Below, piece after piece: positions 23,696-35,326 of a stretch of DNA of 64,000 nucleotides; the first letter of the stretch is position 1, and every line of letters begins with the position of its first letter. The notes beneath the pieces are model-generated. The model made no database searches and was not told the origin of the DNA. It worked only from the letters and a program-made list of their open reading frames with translations. This DNA is from Bisporella sp. PMI_857 (Eukaryota; Ascomycota; Leotiomycetes; Helotiales; Helotiaceae): positions 186,001 through 250,000 of the forward strand of contig JAJSPD010000043.1 in NCBI GenBank assembly GCA_021307315.1. The letters run 5' to 3'. The position numbers and the translations under genes were made by a program.

Positions 23696-25066
23696 GATGT
23701 GAGGGCGCGTATAGCTTGAGGCGAGAAAGGGAGGTGTTGTTGAGAAAGCGTTATGAGAGCTTCAGGGCAGGAGGGGGAGATAGACTGAAGGTGTGCAAAA
23801 GGATACGCGTGCGCATCCGCCCTGGAGATGGAAGGGGCGATACCGATATCGAAATTATAGGAAAGAATGATCAGCTGACCTCGCATCATCGAGAGGAGCC
23901 AGCATTGCTCACAGGCATAAATTGTACTTATCCAAAGCGCCATAGATTTTAATTGAAAAGGGTCACTATGAACAGAATTTGCACTTCGACAGGGCGAAAA
24001 GCATTGCTTTCAAATTTATTACACCCTCTCTGAGATCGGTGCCAGGAGTGTGCCTCCTTAAGGAGCTTGCCTGGAGCATGTGAGCAATGAGCAGGTCCTT
24101 AAACAATATTTCCTCTTATCTTTATGAAGCGAGGCGACAAATTTTTAATTCTTTAGGATCAGTATACATGTTCATCCTAAAGCGAGCAGGCATCGGCAAT
24201 TATCAAGATACTTGCCAGTGATGGGACTTGTTTGATCAATCAGATGGCCAGCTATTATGGAAAGTCATATGTGCCTCATTTGGGACGTCATTTTGGAATA
24301 AGATTTATAGCTATGATCACGAAAAATGAAGATCCACTTTCTTACAAAGCTGTCCTTTATCCCGTATTCAGACGTACTTTTAGCAAGTTCCAAAAAGTGG
24401 CCAAAAGAACAATATATAATGGTATATATATAATTATAAAGGGAAATTGTAGTGAGCTGCGGGTGTTGTATAACAAGAATTATGCCTCCAGGCTTAATGA
24501 GCCTCATTTCATCTCACCTGGCAAGCTCCCATTAGAATCATTAGGATTTATAGGCCGTGCGAATACCGCTACAACCCTCTCTGCAATACTAGATGGAAAC
24601 AACCATAATTGCATTTGTTTCAAGTCAAAAAGTTCAAGACAAGTAGTTAAATAGTTGCTTCATAAAACTGGTTTGCGTACTAAGACTCATAGGAAAAAAG
24701 CAAACAAAAATTGCTTGTTACAATATGTGGGCATGCTAAAATGTCCTAATATGGTGTTGAGTGAGTCTGCAACCAAATTGTCAGAGTTGAAAACGTAGTT
24801 TTATGTTCGCATGCTCGGCGTAGTCCAGTATATGGACTTTATTATGTGATAAATATCGTCAATGAGTAAGCTTAAATCAGACTTGGCTTACAATTTGATC
24901 AGTAAATGTGGGGCAGCTGTTTACAATATTTCCAAAGAAAACTGGCTAGAAAGCTTAAGGGCTGTTTGACGTCTGTTTTAAGAGTTATACATTAGACATA
25001 TGCAGTTTGGTAGCTATACCATTTGACCTAGAAGATGGAAACTTCGATCTAGCCAAGCTTCAACAA

Positions 25067-25110
25067 GATTGCTTGAAGATCGCTCGAAGATTGCTCGAAG
25101 ATTGCTTGAA
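25067..25110. repeat. 11 bp tandem repeat, four copies
   Basis: Four consecutive copies of an 11 bp unit, GATTGCTTGAA or GATCGCTCGAA. Copies differ only by C/T at two positions. Confidence 0.85.
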
Positions 25111-25315
25111 GATTTCCTGACAAATACCCGATACCTGATTTCCTAGAAAGTAGGAACTCGTAGTTGTTAGCTAAAATACCCATAGACTCAGGGTTATTTT
25201 TCTTTCACTAGTTCCGTTTTAGTCGCTAGGCGTGAGCAGCGGCTGCTTTAACCTGCGTTGAGGGCGAACGTGCCTGAGCAGAGCCTAAGCACGTTTGATT
25301 ACCATTTATGCTGGG

Positions 25316-25356
25316 CCTGAGCCCAACCTGAGCCGAACCTGAGCCGAACCTGAGCA
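25316..25356. repeat. 11 bp tandem repeat, three to four copies
   Basis: Unit CCTGAGCCGAA, with the first copy differing by one base and the fourth degenerate. It lies about 200 bp from another array with the same unit length. Confidence 0.8.
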
Positions 25357-26743
25357 GTGCCCGAGTCCGCTTTACCCACCTAATGCGAGACCTATTTTAG
25401 CACCCTAAGTGGCCCGGCCATGCTTTCATAGCCGAGTTTACTAAGGGACCTGTTTTGCACCACTTCTTGCGATAAACTGAAATAGTATGAAATACGCAAG
25501 TTGGATACAAGGAATTAAATACGAGGATTAAATGCCCCGGTTGCTACCTTGTACCTCGCACTGGTTAAATACGCTAGTTAGACACACTCATAGATATACA
25601 GATTTAAGCAGATAAGTGGGGTAGGGATCTTTTTGTGAGGGTTATTGCCAGAGTTCGGGACCATATGCTGGCTGGTGATGGGGCTAGCAAGTGCGATTGC
25701 TGAAGTTAGCAATAAAAATTGCACTGGTGTTCGATAAAGATATAATGGATGGGTACGCTAGAATGGTTAGTAGAAGGCGAGCAAAGGAGCCTGTTATAAA
25801 GGCTGTGCATAATGGTTAGCTTTTGGGTTTGTTAACACGTGCTGTGAAGTGGGTTAGATGTAGGTGTAGTGATGCCGGTACGTGACAAGAGTATGTAATA
25901 GGGTTTGGCCTGAAAGGTAGGTTATAGGGATTAGATAAAGAGGTCCGATGAGACGTTTAGATACAGGGGCTCGCTAGAGGGATTAACCAGAAGATTTGGT
26001 GTAAGGCTAGGCTAGTTATGAAGCTATGGAGTTGAGTTGTACACATATAGGAGTGGCTACATTTATCTACCAGGAGTCTTTCAGCTGCTCCTTGTACACT
26101 TCTGTTTGTATCTTAGTAAGCAAGCTGAGGCAAAAATTAAAAATAGGGTGGATTGAATCAGCCCTGTCTCGATACTCCGGCTCGGATGCGGCTTCATGCT
26201 TACTATATTATGCATACTTGCGGATGATTCTTGGCTGGCGTTAGCCTCCTCCACCATAAATTGGCCCTTGACCTTCTCACTCCTTTAGAGGCTTTGGCCT
26301 ATTTATTTAATCAGAGAAGGGGGGGCAGTAAAACAAATAGGATTTGACAGGAATCTGTAAACTCGAAGAATAGAAATGATGATTTGTACAAACACCCCAA
26401 CTCTTTCGATCATGTCCCATGATTGCTCCGTTGCTCGCTGACCATTATGCCATATATTTTGTATCCTGCTCACATCAGAGGATCCTACTCCTACCAGCGC
26501 ATCCTGATCTCCCTATTATTCTTGTAACCGTAGTTGATTCATCATTCCGTACCATCATGAGTGTAACTTTGCTGCGCTAAAGCACGAGTGCTGTGTAAAT
26601 CCTGTAGATAACCACTCCAACTTGATTTCCTACTGAAGTATAAAAGCATGTTCCCATGATTTAAAAAAATACCTGATTAACCCAAATAACTTTCATACTT
26701 ACATAGTTTCTACAAACCTTTCAACTACTTCTCCTTCATCACC

Positions 26744-28237
26744 ATGCTCACAACCAAGAATTTTTTGTTGCTCTTTGCTGGCGTCGCATCGCAAATCCTT
26801 GGCACGGAAGCAGCGAGCAGAGTTGCCAACGAAGGCAGTGATCAACACGGAAGGACATATGCCAATCTCATTTACGATGAGGACCAAATGCCATGGTGAG
26901 TCAAATTCGGAAGAGTCATCTCTACTTCGAGGTTGTTGATCTTGGGAGATAAATCTGACACTATTGCTATCAGGCACGCAGCACACTTATACTGGCATTA
27001 TTGTCGTTATCCTCACCATGAAAGGATCCGTGGAACCAACAACGCCCGTTATTATCCGGTCATAGGAGTACCTCGAAGTCAAGGGCTGCATCACCAACAA
27101 TCGCACAATGCTATCGGCAACGTGGTGCCTCAAGGCCAAGCAGGATATACGTAAGTCTGTCTTGTACTATGAATTGTGCTCTTCCTCCTGGGAGCCAAAG
27201 ATAACGGCAGTTCTTCTTTCAGAACCGCTTCTACTATGGTTCCTGGCTACTACAATGCATTCTGAGAAGAGTTGAAACTGACTTCTGTGCCAGGAATTAT
27301 GTCAGAGACGAAAAGATGCCAGCTTTCGTGAGCCATGCGCCAGATCCTGCAAATGAAATAACCGTCTTCTACTTACCTCGGTTTGAGAGCAACAGTAAGT
27401 AGGCAATGACAGTCCCCTGAGCTGCATGAAAATCTATATTCAGTACCATATGCTAACATGAACAAAGTTGAGGGTGGTCTGACTGCAGCCGCTGCTAACT
27501 ATGACTTCGTCCGATTCAGTGTTGAATTAACAGGTAAAAAGAAAACTTTAGACGGAACCAAAATACCCATACATGGTATCGACGAAATGCAACAGAACGC
27601 AGGAAAGATCAAAGATTCTCAAGGAGGTGGCGATAAAGGTCTTCTTGAGCCAATGCCTGGCAGCAGCGATGGACGAGGTACTGCTGTGGCACGAGACATC
27701 GGTAGCATGGTGACTATTCGTACACGACGAGATCTACTTAGCTTTTTGCAAGCTCGAGCAGGCTCGAAGAAACCACCAAAAACAACAACTACCACAAACC
27801 CAAAAGATACTACTCCACCAAAAGATACTGCTCCAAAGGATACTCCAAAGGACACTCCATCAAAGGATACTCCAAAGGACACTCCATCAAAGGATACTCC
27901 AAAGGATACTCCGTCAAAAGATACTCCAAAGGATACTCCATCAAAGGACACTCCACCTAAGGATACCACACCAAAAGACCCAAAGCCAAAAGATCCCAAG
28001 ACCAGCGACACTCCAGCTCCCAGCAAGACAACAGGCACACAGACCAAGCCTAAAGCATCAAATGCTCCCAAAGAGCCTACCTTAAAAAAAACACTCCCAC
28101 CAAAAGGTGAGTGTCAAGTCTGCAAGGGGAATGTATGCCAGAAGCCAAAGGACACAGCCCCCCCGCCTGCGAAAGCATCAGGATCAACGCCCGCTGTGGC
28201 ATCGAAGGCTGCTCCTGCTAAACCGAAAAAGTCTTAA
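26744..28237 (+). CDS. Secreted KDTP-repeat protein
   Basis: A likely model is 26744-26895, 27066-27150, 27223-27394 and 27444-28237, in phase, 400 aa. Exon 2 is the weakest part: the 170 nt first intron is long for this window, and other acceptors lead to stops. The N terminus is a clear signal peptide (MLTTKNFLLLFAGVASQILG). A central region of about 200 residues contains FYYGSWLLQCILRRVE and few Cys. The C-terminal third is a Pro/Lys/Asp/Thr-rich tandem repeat (PKDTPSKDT), then a short GECQVCKGNVCQKPKD patch and an Ala/Pro/Lys tail. The composition suggests a wall-associated or secreted extended protein. I do not recognise the family and assign no function. Confidence 0.7.
27799..27990 (+). 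repeat. KDTP-coding minisatellite
   Basis: In-frame tandem repeat built from PKDT/SKDT blocks. The core is about four 27 bp units encoding PKDTPSKDT, with looser copies at both ends. Copy number should vary between strains. Confidence 0.88.
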
Positions 28238-29024
28238 GAATCGAGACTGTGTGATTGATATGGGCGTGATTTGGATTAGACAAAAGTGTACATCTGGGCC
28301 GCACGAAATGGGCAATGATGCATAAGATTCTGTTGATATGATTTCGATCTTTTCCGGGTAGAGCATGCTTTTTTTTTTTTGTTTTTTTTTTGGAGATGGG
28401 GCGTTTCTGGAGTTGGGTTTGATGTTCCCCTAGAAACTGGGGGCTAGAAAAGCAAAAATTATACCTATTTCTGGCTTAGAGTAGAACTGTATATTGAGGT
28501 AGTTTTGAATATATTGTTGTTACAGTAGAACCCATATAAGCATACGGTCGGGGACCGTATTTCGTAAGCATATGATGAGGTATGCTTATATCGAAGAAGT
28601 TAATTATACTCATTTAAAAAAAGGGACCTGAATCTTTATGCTTATAAGTGGGGTTATGCTTACATCGAGGTTCTACTGTAGTACAGCTATTGGCTTCAGG
28701 ATGCTGCGCCCCGCAAAGCCAAGCATTTAGTGGCGCGAAGGACCCTGAGTTTGATCCTCCCTGTTCCTTGATTACCTGCATGAGGATGCTGACGTGAGAT
28801 CCTATTTCTCGGGTGGCACAAAGTCGTCCTCAGCCTTATTACCCTCTTCCAACTCTTGCATCTTCCTTTACAACCATTATTCTCTACACAGGTTTTGTTC
28901 GCCTTTCACCACCTCCTACATCAGCTTGCGACTTTGAGATATCTGCCTCTCGCAGCTCTCTATATAACCTACTCTATCCAACAGCCACACAGAATATCAC
29001 AACCTCCCCCTCATCTTAACCACT
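28238..29024. other. Intergenic region holding a MITE
   Basis: It contains an interrupted poly-T run near 28370-28391 just after the secreted-protein gene, and the 156 bp MITE listed separately. The last 200 bp is CT-rich, as is common just upstream of fungal start codons. Confidence 0.5.
28523..28678. mobile_element. Pogo/Tc1-mariner-type MITE, 156 bp
   Basis: The element starts CAGTAGAACCCATATAAGC and ends with the inverted counterpart GATGTAAGC...GTTCTACTG orientation (outer 10 bp CAGTAGAACC is perfect in both ends; about 24 bp overall with small differences). It is flanked by TA on both sides (28521-28522 and 28679-28680), the target duplication typical of Tc1/mariner/pogo elements. It has no coding capacity. 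TAAGCATA or its complement occurs several times inside in both orientations, possibly transposase-binding subrepeats. No second copy is in this window. Confidence 0.88.
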
Positions 29025-29774
29025 ATGGCAGAAACTGTGCTTGGACGACGACCAAGAATGATCCCGATCTACTGCACGGCAGAGATCGCACCAGAAGTAA
29101 CAGCCCAAGCACTCCCGCCTTGATCTTCTAACAAGAGCAATCGTATGAACATTAACTTACACAACCTGGGCCAGATCATTGATAAGCTTATCGAACGCAC
29201 AAACGAACGCGCCCCGCCCAGGCTCTACCTCGTCGATTCCCTAACACGTGCCATCGACGACGACCCAGCAAATTGCTTGCCCGCCACGATCCCCACCTCA
29301 GCCTTCCAATCTCCCGTGCTCGGCTGGTCACTCCAGCAGCTGCGCGAGCACTACGAAACACAAATCCCAGAGACGGGCGGCATATTCAGCTCTTTCGTCT
29401 TCATCGTGTTGGACGAGCGGACGACGCAGGACGAGACTTGCCGCATTGTCTCCATTTATCCAGACCCATTAGACCCCACTGCGGCCACTATTACGGCCCG
29501 AGCCGATTTTTACGTTGCGGTAGAGGTGCTGATCCCGGTGGATGTGAGATCGCATATTTTGAATGAGGGACAGGGAGACGAGAATAAGGAGGATGGTGGA
29601 CAAGGGGAGGTGCTGTATACTAAGGAGAGAATGATTGCGGAGATGGGACCGGACTTCAATATGAAGGACTATGCGCAACCACCTCCACTGGTTGCAGCCC
29701 CACCTGCGGGAGCTGCGCCGCTTGGACCTATACCTGATGGACCGTCTTTGGTGGTGGAGCTGCCACCTAGGTAA
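29025..29774 (+). CDS. Conserved fungal protein, DUF6924-like
   Basis: Two exons, 29025-29096 and 29175-29774, in phase, 223 aa. It begins MAETVLGRRPRMIPIYCTAE. The central part has GWSLQQLREHYETQIP and FVFIVLDERTTQDETCRIVS, which resembles the DUF6924 family of small fungal proteins. The C terminus is Pro/Ala/Gly-rich and probably disordered. There is no signal peptide and no membrane helix. The intron acceptor is chosen at 29174; an alternative at 29133 is possible but fits less well. Function unknown; the family assignment is from memory of the pattern and is tentative. Confidence 0.7.
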
Positions 29775-32500
29775 AGAAGAGGATAAAATGAGAACGAAGT
29801 CTCATGTCACGAATAGAAACGAGCCTGGTGAGAACCAATGTCCTCATATCAGGAAACTGATACTTTCCTATCGTTATTGTGGTGTTTCTTGCCGTGACAG
29901 ACTCTTGTGTCTCTTGTCTAATCCAACTGCATCTCCCAACAGAGATTATTTTAAGCCATCTATGATATTTCTCGGCGGAATTCATCCACCATGTGATCAA
30001 TTGAATTGGCTTATCATCAAGTTTTAGTAAATGGGCACTAATAGTAATGGCATTATCAGCAATAACCTTTCAAAGAGAAAAATCCTTTACTCACCAATTA
30101 AGACTTACTTACTTCAGCAATCATAAGATATCTCTTGCAGCACTCAGCACTACTTGTGTCCAAAGTAACTTTCTCTTTCACCTATAACTTTGAAAGCGCT
30201 GATCCATCTACAATTTTAAAGTTTCAGAAAAGGTAGTTTGTATTTCATCCGCTCAGATTTGATCCAGGCTTCAATCTTTGTAAATACATCTTCCGCTCTT
30301 TGCTTGGCTGGACTCATTACTGCCTGGTCCACCGATTACAGAGACAACCAATAGGGCAGAATAAGCTACGCAAGCCGCAAATACTTTTGGGCATCTTGCA
30401 TTTGTCGGAAGCCCCACGCAGATAGAGAATGCAACCGTATACACGGTGATTATGCAGATCTTGACTTGGCTGCTCTGGAAATAATATATGTTGTAAATTG
30501 GCCCGAAAATATTTAATAACCGCGACCACAACATGTAGTCGAGCTTCGGGTTTCTATGCGAGAGGGCGATTTAGCGCTGCCGAATCTATAGATGCGCTAG
30601 CCCTTTGTGTGGGTCTATGGAATCGGGCCAAACTAACAACAAAAAAACATCGGGAACTAATATTTTAGAAACAATGACATATTGCCCTCCTCCGACGGCT
30701 ATTTCAATACTACGCGATCATCCTGTTTATACGTCTCTCTGTCAACTCCATTAAGCGCATGGAAATACCACTCTCTTGTTTTGTGATTTTTGAATATATA
30801 TTGGAATGCTGTTAAAACTCTTGTGGTTTGAGGGCAAGCAAAGTGCTTTTGAAGACAAAAGCTTTTCCTATTACCATGTTGCCAGATTGGATTTGTGAGG
30901 CTGGGGAGATTTGCAACTGACAATAACAACTTATATCAATTTTTCTTGAATTTTTTGTATTAATAAATGCATCTATAATATCATACTGTTGTTAGAAAGA
31001 AGGTAATAAAAAGTGGGAGAATAGTCAGTAGGTTAAGCAAGATTAGTAATGAGATAAAGGCTGTGCTAACCTACTGCTTAGCTTATTCTTTAAGCATTTG
31101 CTGTCACGAATTCAACTCGTAGGCCTTGTAGGACGAGAATACTAAACGAAAGAGAGAAGGTTGACTATATAGAATCATGATTTTATAAACCACCGCCTGT
31201 AAGTCACATGTATCTTGCTAAGTATATATTTCACAGCACTATTGAAGTCTTTGGTTTCCTATATGCCCATCTGTATATATCTTCAAGTAGATTTTAAGTT
31301 CAGTCGTGTATACCAAACGCCATATCGATTCGTAAATGATAACAGCACAATTTTCGGTCCAAAATAGTACCCCAGCCTGGATTCACGCCTGTCCGCCATT
31401 CAACTTTCCTTCTCATCCTGAACATCATTCTGGCTCTTTTAGATGCGAGGAAGGAAGAGATGGGGCCAATTCTTACTCTCCATAACCCATCAACAATTAG
31501 ATACTGATATGGTATTGTTTTCTGTGAGTAAGAGAATAGCACAGAACCTGCGAGAATTGGAGAAAGATCTCGATTACCAGGTTTGAAAGTAGGGTAGGTT
31601 CCCTTTCAATTATATATCTCCCAGATAATGGCAGCATATCTGCTTCCACATTCTCTTCCTAGACCCCTTGATTGCTTCTCAAATGTCATATGCACGAGTC
31701 CCTACATCATAGGCACGGTATTGGGAGGATGAGAAACTTTCCACCTATGGACTTGCAATGCCGATCTCTAAACATAGCATGATCTGGCGACTACCAGGCA
31801 CTGTATCTCCTGGATTCAGTCACTCTGGACGAGGATTCCATAATTAGCAAAGTGTCGGTAGACTTCTTAAACCCAAACTTCCTGGTCGCTACAAGTTAGG
31901 TAGAAGACGACAAGAAACCTTGAAATTGAGGCAACGGAATCAGTTGATCACCAAGGCTGGTGAGCAAGAAAGCAACTATCCCTTTCCTCAAATGAAACCA
32001 AAAAGTTGATGCATCTTCGAAGAACCAGTAAGATCGCTTCTAGAGTCAGAAGAGGGGCTGAGCAACCGGCTCCTGAAGGTGAGCTTACCCCAATGGTCAT
32101 TGATGTGGGATTGATACAGAGATCTATCTAATATACCCCATCAACTCCGTGTCTTTAACTGGGACGAAAGCACGAGTCCTTATGCCACTCGAACCCCTTT
32201 GAAGGGTGTAAATCGCTCTAGCCTAGAGCGAGCTATAAGTTCCTCCAATCGGCCTGCCTTATGCACGATTTACCCGGACGAACGTGCATCATCTACGATA
32301 CGAAGCACAATGAAAAGTGTACTTATGTTTAGAAATATAAATATTGATCCATGGAAGTAGACGACTCGCGGAGCAACAGCATTACGATAAAGAGCAAAGG
32401 CGTGTTTTGGGATTGGATTGATTAGAGAACCAAGTACACCGGTAGCTATAATAGATCTGGTCTTTGCACGAATTTCCCTGGAATAATTAGAAGCGGAAAA
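29775..32500. other. 2.7 kb gene-poor region
   Basis: No frame here looks like a real gene on either strand. The DNA is AT-rich and stop-rich, consistent with decayed intergenic or repeat-derived sequence. I saw no terminal repeats. Confidence 0.4.
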
Positions 32501-32501
32501 T

Positions 32502-33563
32502 GTGGTATGCTCGTTACAAGCTGAGGAAAGCCTATCTGTTGGACCAAACCAAGAGGAATCAGCCGCTCACTACCTGCCACAGGAAATGTGGGACGAAGGA
32601 TTCCATGCTTCTATCCAAATTCCTAGAAGCCTCCGAGTCCTCCACGCCTATCGTCTATTAGATGCTGGCATTGTTGATCACCATGGGTTGGAGTTTTTCC
32701 ATATAGAACTGGACAAGACAGGGAAGGCTGATTGGGTTGAGACACTTCTTCAGTTTCCAGAAGGCTATGGAGTTGTGAGTCGCCAAATAGGCTTTCCCTC
32801 GGAAGTTTTGTAGAAATTGAGCAAAGTAATAGCTATCAACCTTTGGTGGTTACCCACCGTAAACATGATTCGATCTATCCTAAGATTTGGAAAACATACA
32901 TCGGCACATTTAATAACGCGCTCTAGCTAATCTTATCTCCTGGTGGAGCGAGAGTATATGCAGATGATTGCGTTCCTAATTGACACTGTTAGTAGTGCCC
33001 TGATCAGTGGAGACTTTGGTCTTGTATTCGAAGACGGCCTTTTGCAAACCTTCGTCACGTCTAACTTTAATAAATGGAATCGACTCGGACTTCGAAAACT
33101 CTAGCATGATGCAGCATCGAGGCGGTCCACCCCACGAATCAAGCGATATTCGACATGTGGGATTTGACCCTCCAACAGTACAATCAGGAGTTGAGTCGGG
33201 ACATAACCACTATCCCATTCGACTGGGTTGTCATTAACCCCGATCGATCGCAGATCATGAGATAGTGGAAGATAGTACAACGTCCGTCGACCATCCCACC
33301 ATATAAGATGAGCCGTTTGTTTCAGGGAGCTGTAAATTCTCATAGATATGGAGATTTAAAGATGGTTCTCGAACAAACGCTTAAGCATGATGCTATAAAA
33401 TAGGGCCTTCCAAATCAGCCAAATCCTGGGAACGCGGAAAGTGAAGGAGGATGACGAACTTGAGGATAGTGCCGAGGATAAACTTAAGGATAGTGCCGAG
33501 GACGACCATAAAGATCCTCCACCAACTAAGCATTATCGGAGGGGAAAGAGAAAAGCGGGTTAA
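32502..33563 (+). pseudogene. Coding-like relic of unknown family
   Basis: Several adjacent plus-strand pieces read like protein but are broken. One piece spans 32502-32813 (EMWDEGFHASIQIPRSLRVL). Another is near 32944-33103 (MIAFLIDTVSSALISGDFG). A third runs from 33110 to 33403 (FDMWDLTLQQYNQELSRDI, then KMSRLFQGAVNSHRYGDL) and is interrupted by TAG at 33263-33265. The last, near 33430-33563, has two 24 bp repeats encoding DSAEDKLK-type acidic blocks and a basic tail. Stops and frame changes separate them. I do not recognise the family and cannot show that all pieces belong to one gene. Confidence 0.35.
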
Positions 33564-34423
33564 GGCTTGCCTCTCCCCTGGGCCTTCCAATACCAATTTG
33601 TTTTCATGCTTCGGCATCTAAATCTTCCCTATGTCAGCTCGCTTCCGAAGCAGTTGCCTAGCCCAGACACTTGACTGCACAGACAACCTACTGCTTATTC
33701 TCCTCCGTCTAACGAGGTCTGAATTTGTACTGAGTTTGGCTGTGGGCCTTCTCAATCAATCGTAACCTTACTCACTTACAAGGAGAATCCTTGCGGGTGA
33801 TCTGGGCTACCTTTGCCTGTCGCCAGTCCATTGAGGGATTTCAGTGCTTTTCTTCCTCCCCATTAGTTGAAGGATTCCATTGCTCTATTTCAATGTGTTC
33901 GGACATATAATAAACTCGTATTATTGCCTCAAACGTTAAGTTTGGTAAGTGAAAGTATTCCTGCAATAAGATTATAGAGTAGGTGTTAACTGCAGGACTG
34001 GGCTGTGGGACAGAGTGTGAATTGTTTTCAAATTTAAGCCGATGCAAGAAGCAAATAAAGCAGGGTTCTGGGTTCAGAGAAGGCATCAGTAAACTCTAAT
34101 TCGGGAAAGTATCAGCATCGTCCTAGCCGACCTCCTGCCAGATGCCTAGGCGGGCTCCAATCTACTAAGTTACAGTAATTAACCCAAGTCGGGTCCCTCA
34201 AGGAATTCTGGGGTGCTCTACGCAGCAAAGCAAGAATCTCTGCATAACTTGATAGCGCTGGCCATTATACTTATGATACCATGCATTCCATGCCGACAAC
34301 GACTATTCATATCTCTTTTGTTCCTCTGAAGTTATTGTTGTCGTTGTGGTGCGGCTCGGTTCGGCTATTTAGCTTGCTTTCTCCCCGCCCACTAGATGCA
34401 ATTTGGGATGATTAGCCAGGGGA
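33564..34423. other. Gene-free spacer
   Basis: No gene found between the two relics. The 5' end of the DPM1-like copy may have decayed into the last part of it. Confidence 0.35.
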
Positions 34424-35326
34424 AGTGAACAACACAACCTTCCAATCATAACATGGCTTCTCAATCGCAACGTCGCTGAGCAGTAAGCTAAGGCTATGGA
34501 ATTACCTACCACACTCAGAAATGCCGATAATGCTACCGAAACCTTGACTGGAGGTTGATTATTGTCAACGATGGATCCCCCGATGGTACCGTACCCAAGT
34601 CGTTGGTTGTCAAGCAACTTGCAAAACCCTACGCTCCACATGTTCCCCTGAAAGCATGCGCAGGAAAAGCTAGGCCTGGGTACCACGGTCTTCAGTTCGT
34701 AACAGGTAACTTTGCCATTATTATGGACGCCGATTTCTCTCACTATACAAGTTTTATCTCGCAGATGATCGCGAAGCAGAAGCCACTCCCTACAAATGGC
34801 GGATATGACATTGTTACCGGTACACGATATTATGGCGGTGGCGCGTTTATGATGGCGTTTGAAACGAAAATTTGTGAGCCGTGGTACAGGCTTGTTTGCA
34901 GACACTGTACTGAGGCCAGGATTTAGCGATCTTACGGGAGCTTCCGGCTATATAAGAAAGGGGGGCTGCAGAAGGACATATACAGTACAGAGAGCAAGGG
35001 CTATACTTTCTAGATGGAGATGATGGTTAGAGTTAAGGCAGTAGGCTGTACGGTGGCGGAGGTGCCAATTTCGTTTGTGGATTGATTATATTAGGTTTCT
35101 CTGGCCATAAGGTATTCAATTCTCTTCCGCGGACCAGAGGCTCGGCAACAGGTTGAGGAGCTTTTCTGTCTTACTGTTTAGTTCCTCAGACAGCTCCATA
35201 GCTCTTAGACTCAACATATTAAACCAGAATTATATGTCATTGCGGTGCTAACGTGTTGAATAGCGGAGAATCCAACTTAGGCAGTGACAAAATTGTTGAA
35301 TATGCGAAAGGGGTCCTTACACTTTA
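34424..35326 (+). pseudogene. DPM1: Dolichyl-phosphate mannosyltransferase (DPM1) pseudogene
   Basis: This matches DPM1, the GT2-family ER enzyme that makes dolichyl-phosphate mannose, in order but in broken frames. Pieces are SEQHNLPIITWLLNR, LDWRLIIVNDGSPDGT (an intron-like gap lies between them), HGLQFVTGNFAIIMDADFSH, DIVTGTRYYGGG, then after a frameshift KFVSRGTGLFADTVLRPGFS. Another shift gives SFRLYKKGGLQKDIYSTESK, then EMMVRVKAVGCTVAEVPISF, and after a second intron-like gap GESNLGSDKIVEYAKGVLTL. There is a TAG at 35011-35013 where the family has Gln, and a TGA at 35083-35085 where it has Arg; both fit C-to-T changes. It keeps intron-like gaps, so it is a DNA-level duplicate and not a retrocopy. 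A functional DPM1 must lie elsewhere. Confidence 0.88.

Larger units (their letters stand above)
23696..26743. other. 3 kb gene-poor, repeat-bearing region
   Basis: No supported gene over about 3 kb. It holds two short tandem arrays with 11 bp units (25067-25110 and 25316-25356) and purine-rich, stop-rich stretches around 25600-26000 that look like decayed repetitive DNA. I found no terminal repeats. Confidence 0.45.

Noticed and set aside
27619..28071. Minus-strand frame opposite the KDTP repeats (Val/Ser/Phe/Gly-rich)
   Set aside because: It exists only because of the repeat; the plus frame joins in phase to an upstream signal peptide exon chain.
34369..34905. Minus-strand frame of 178 codons
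   Set aside because: It is antisense to clear DPM1 similarity on the plus strand.
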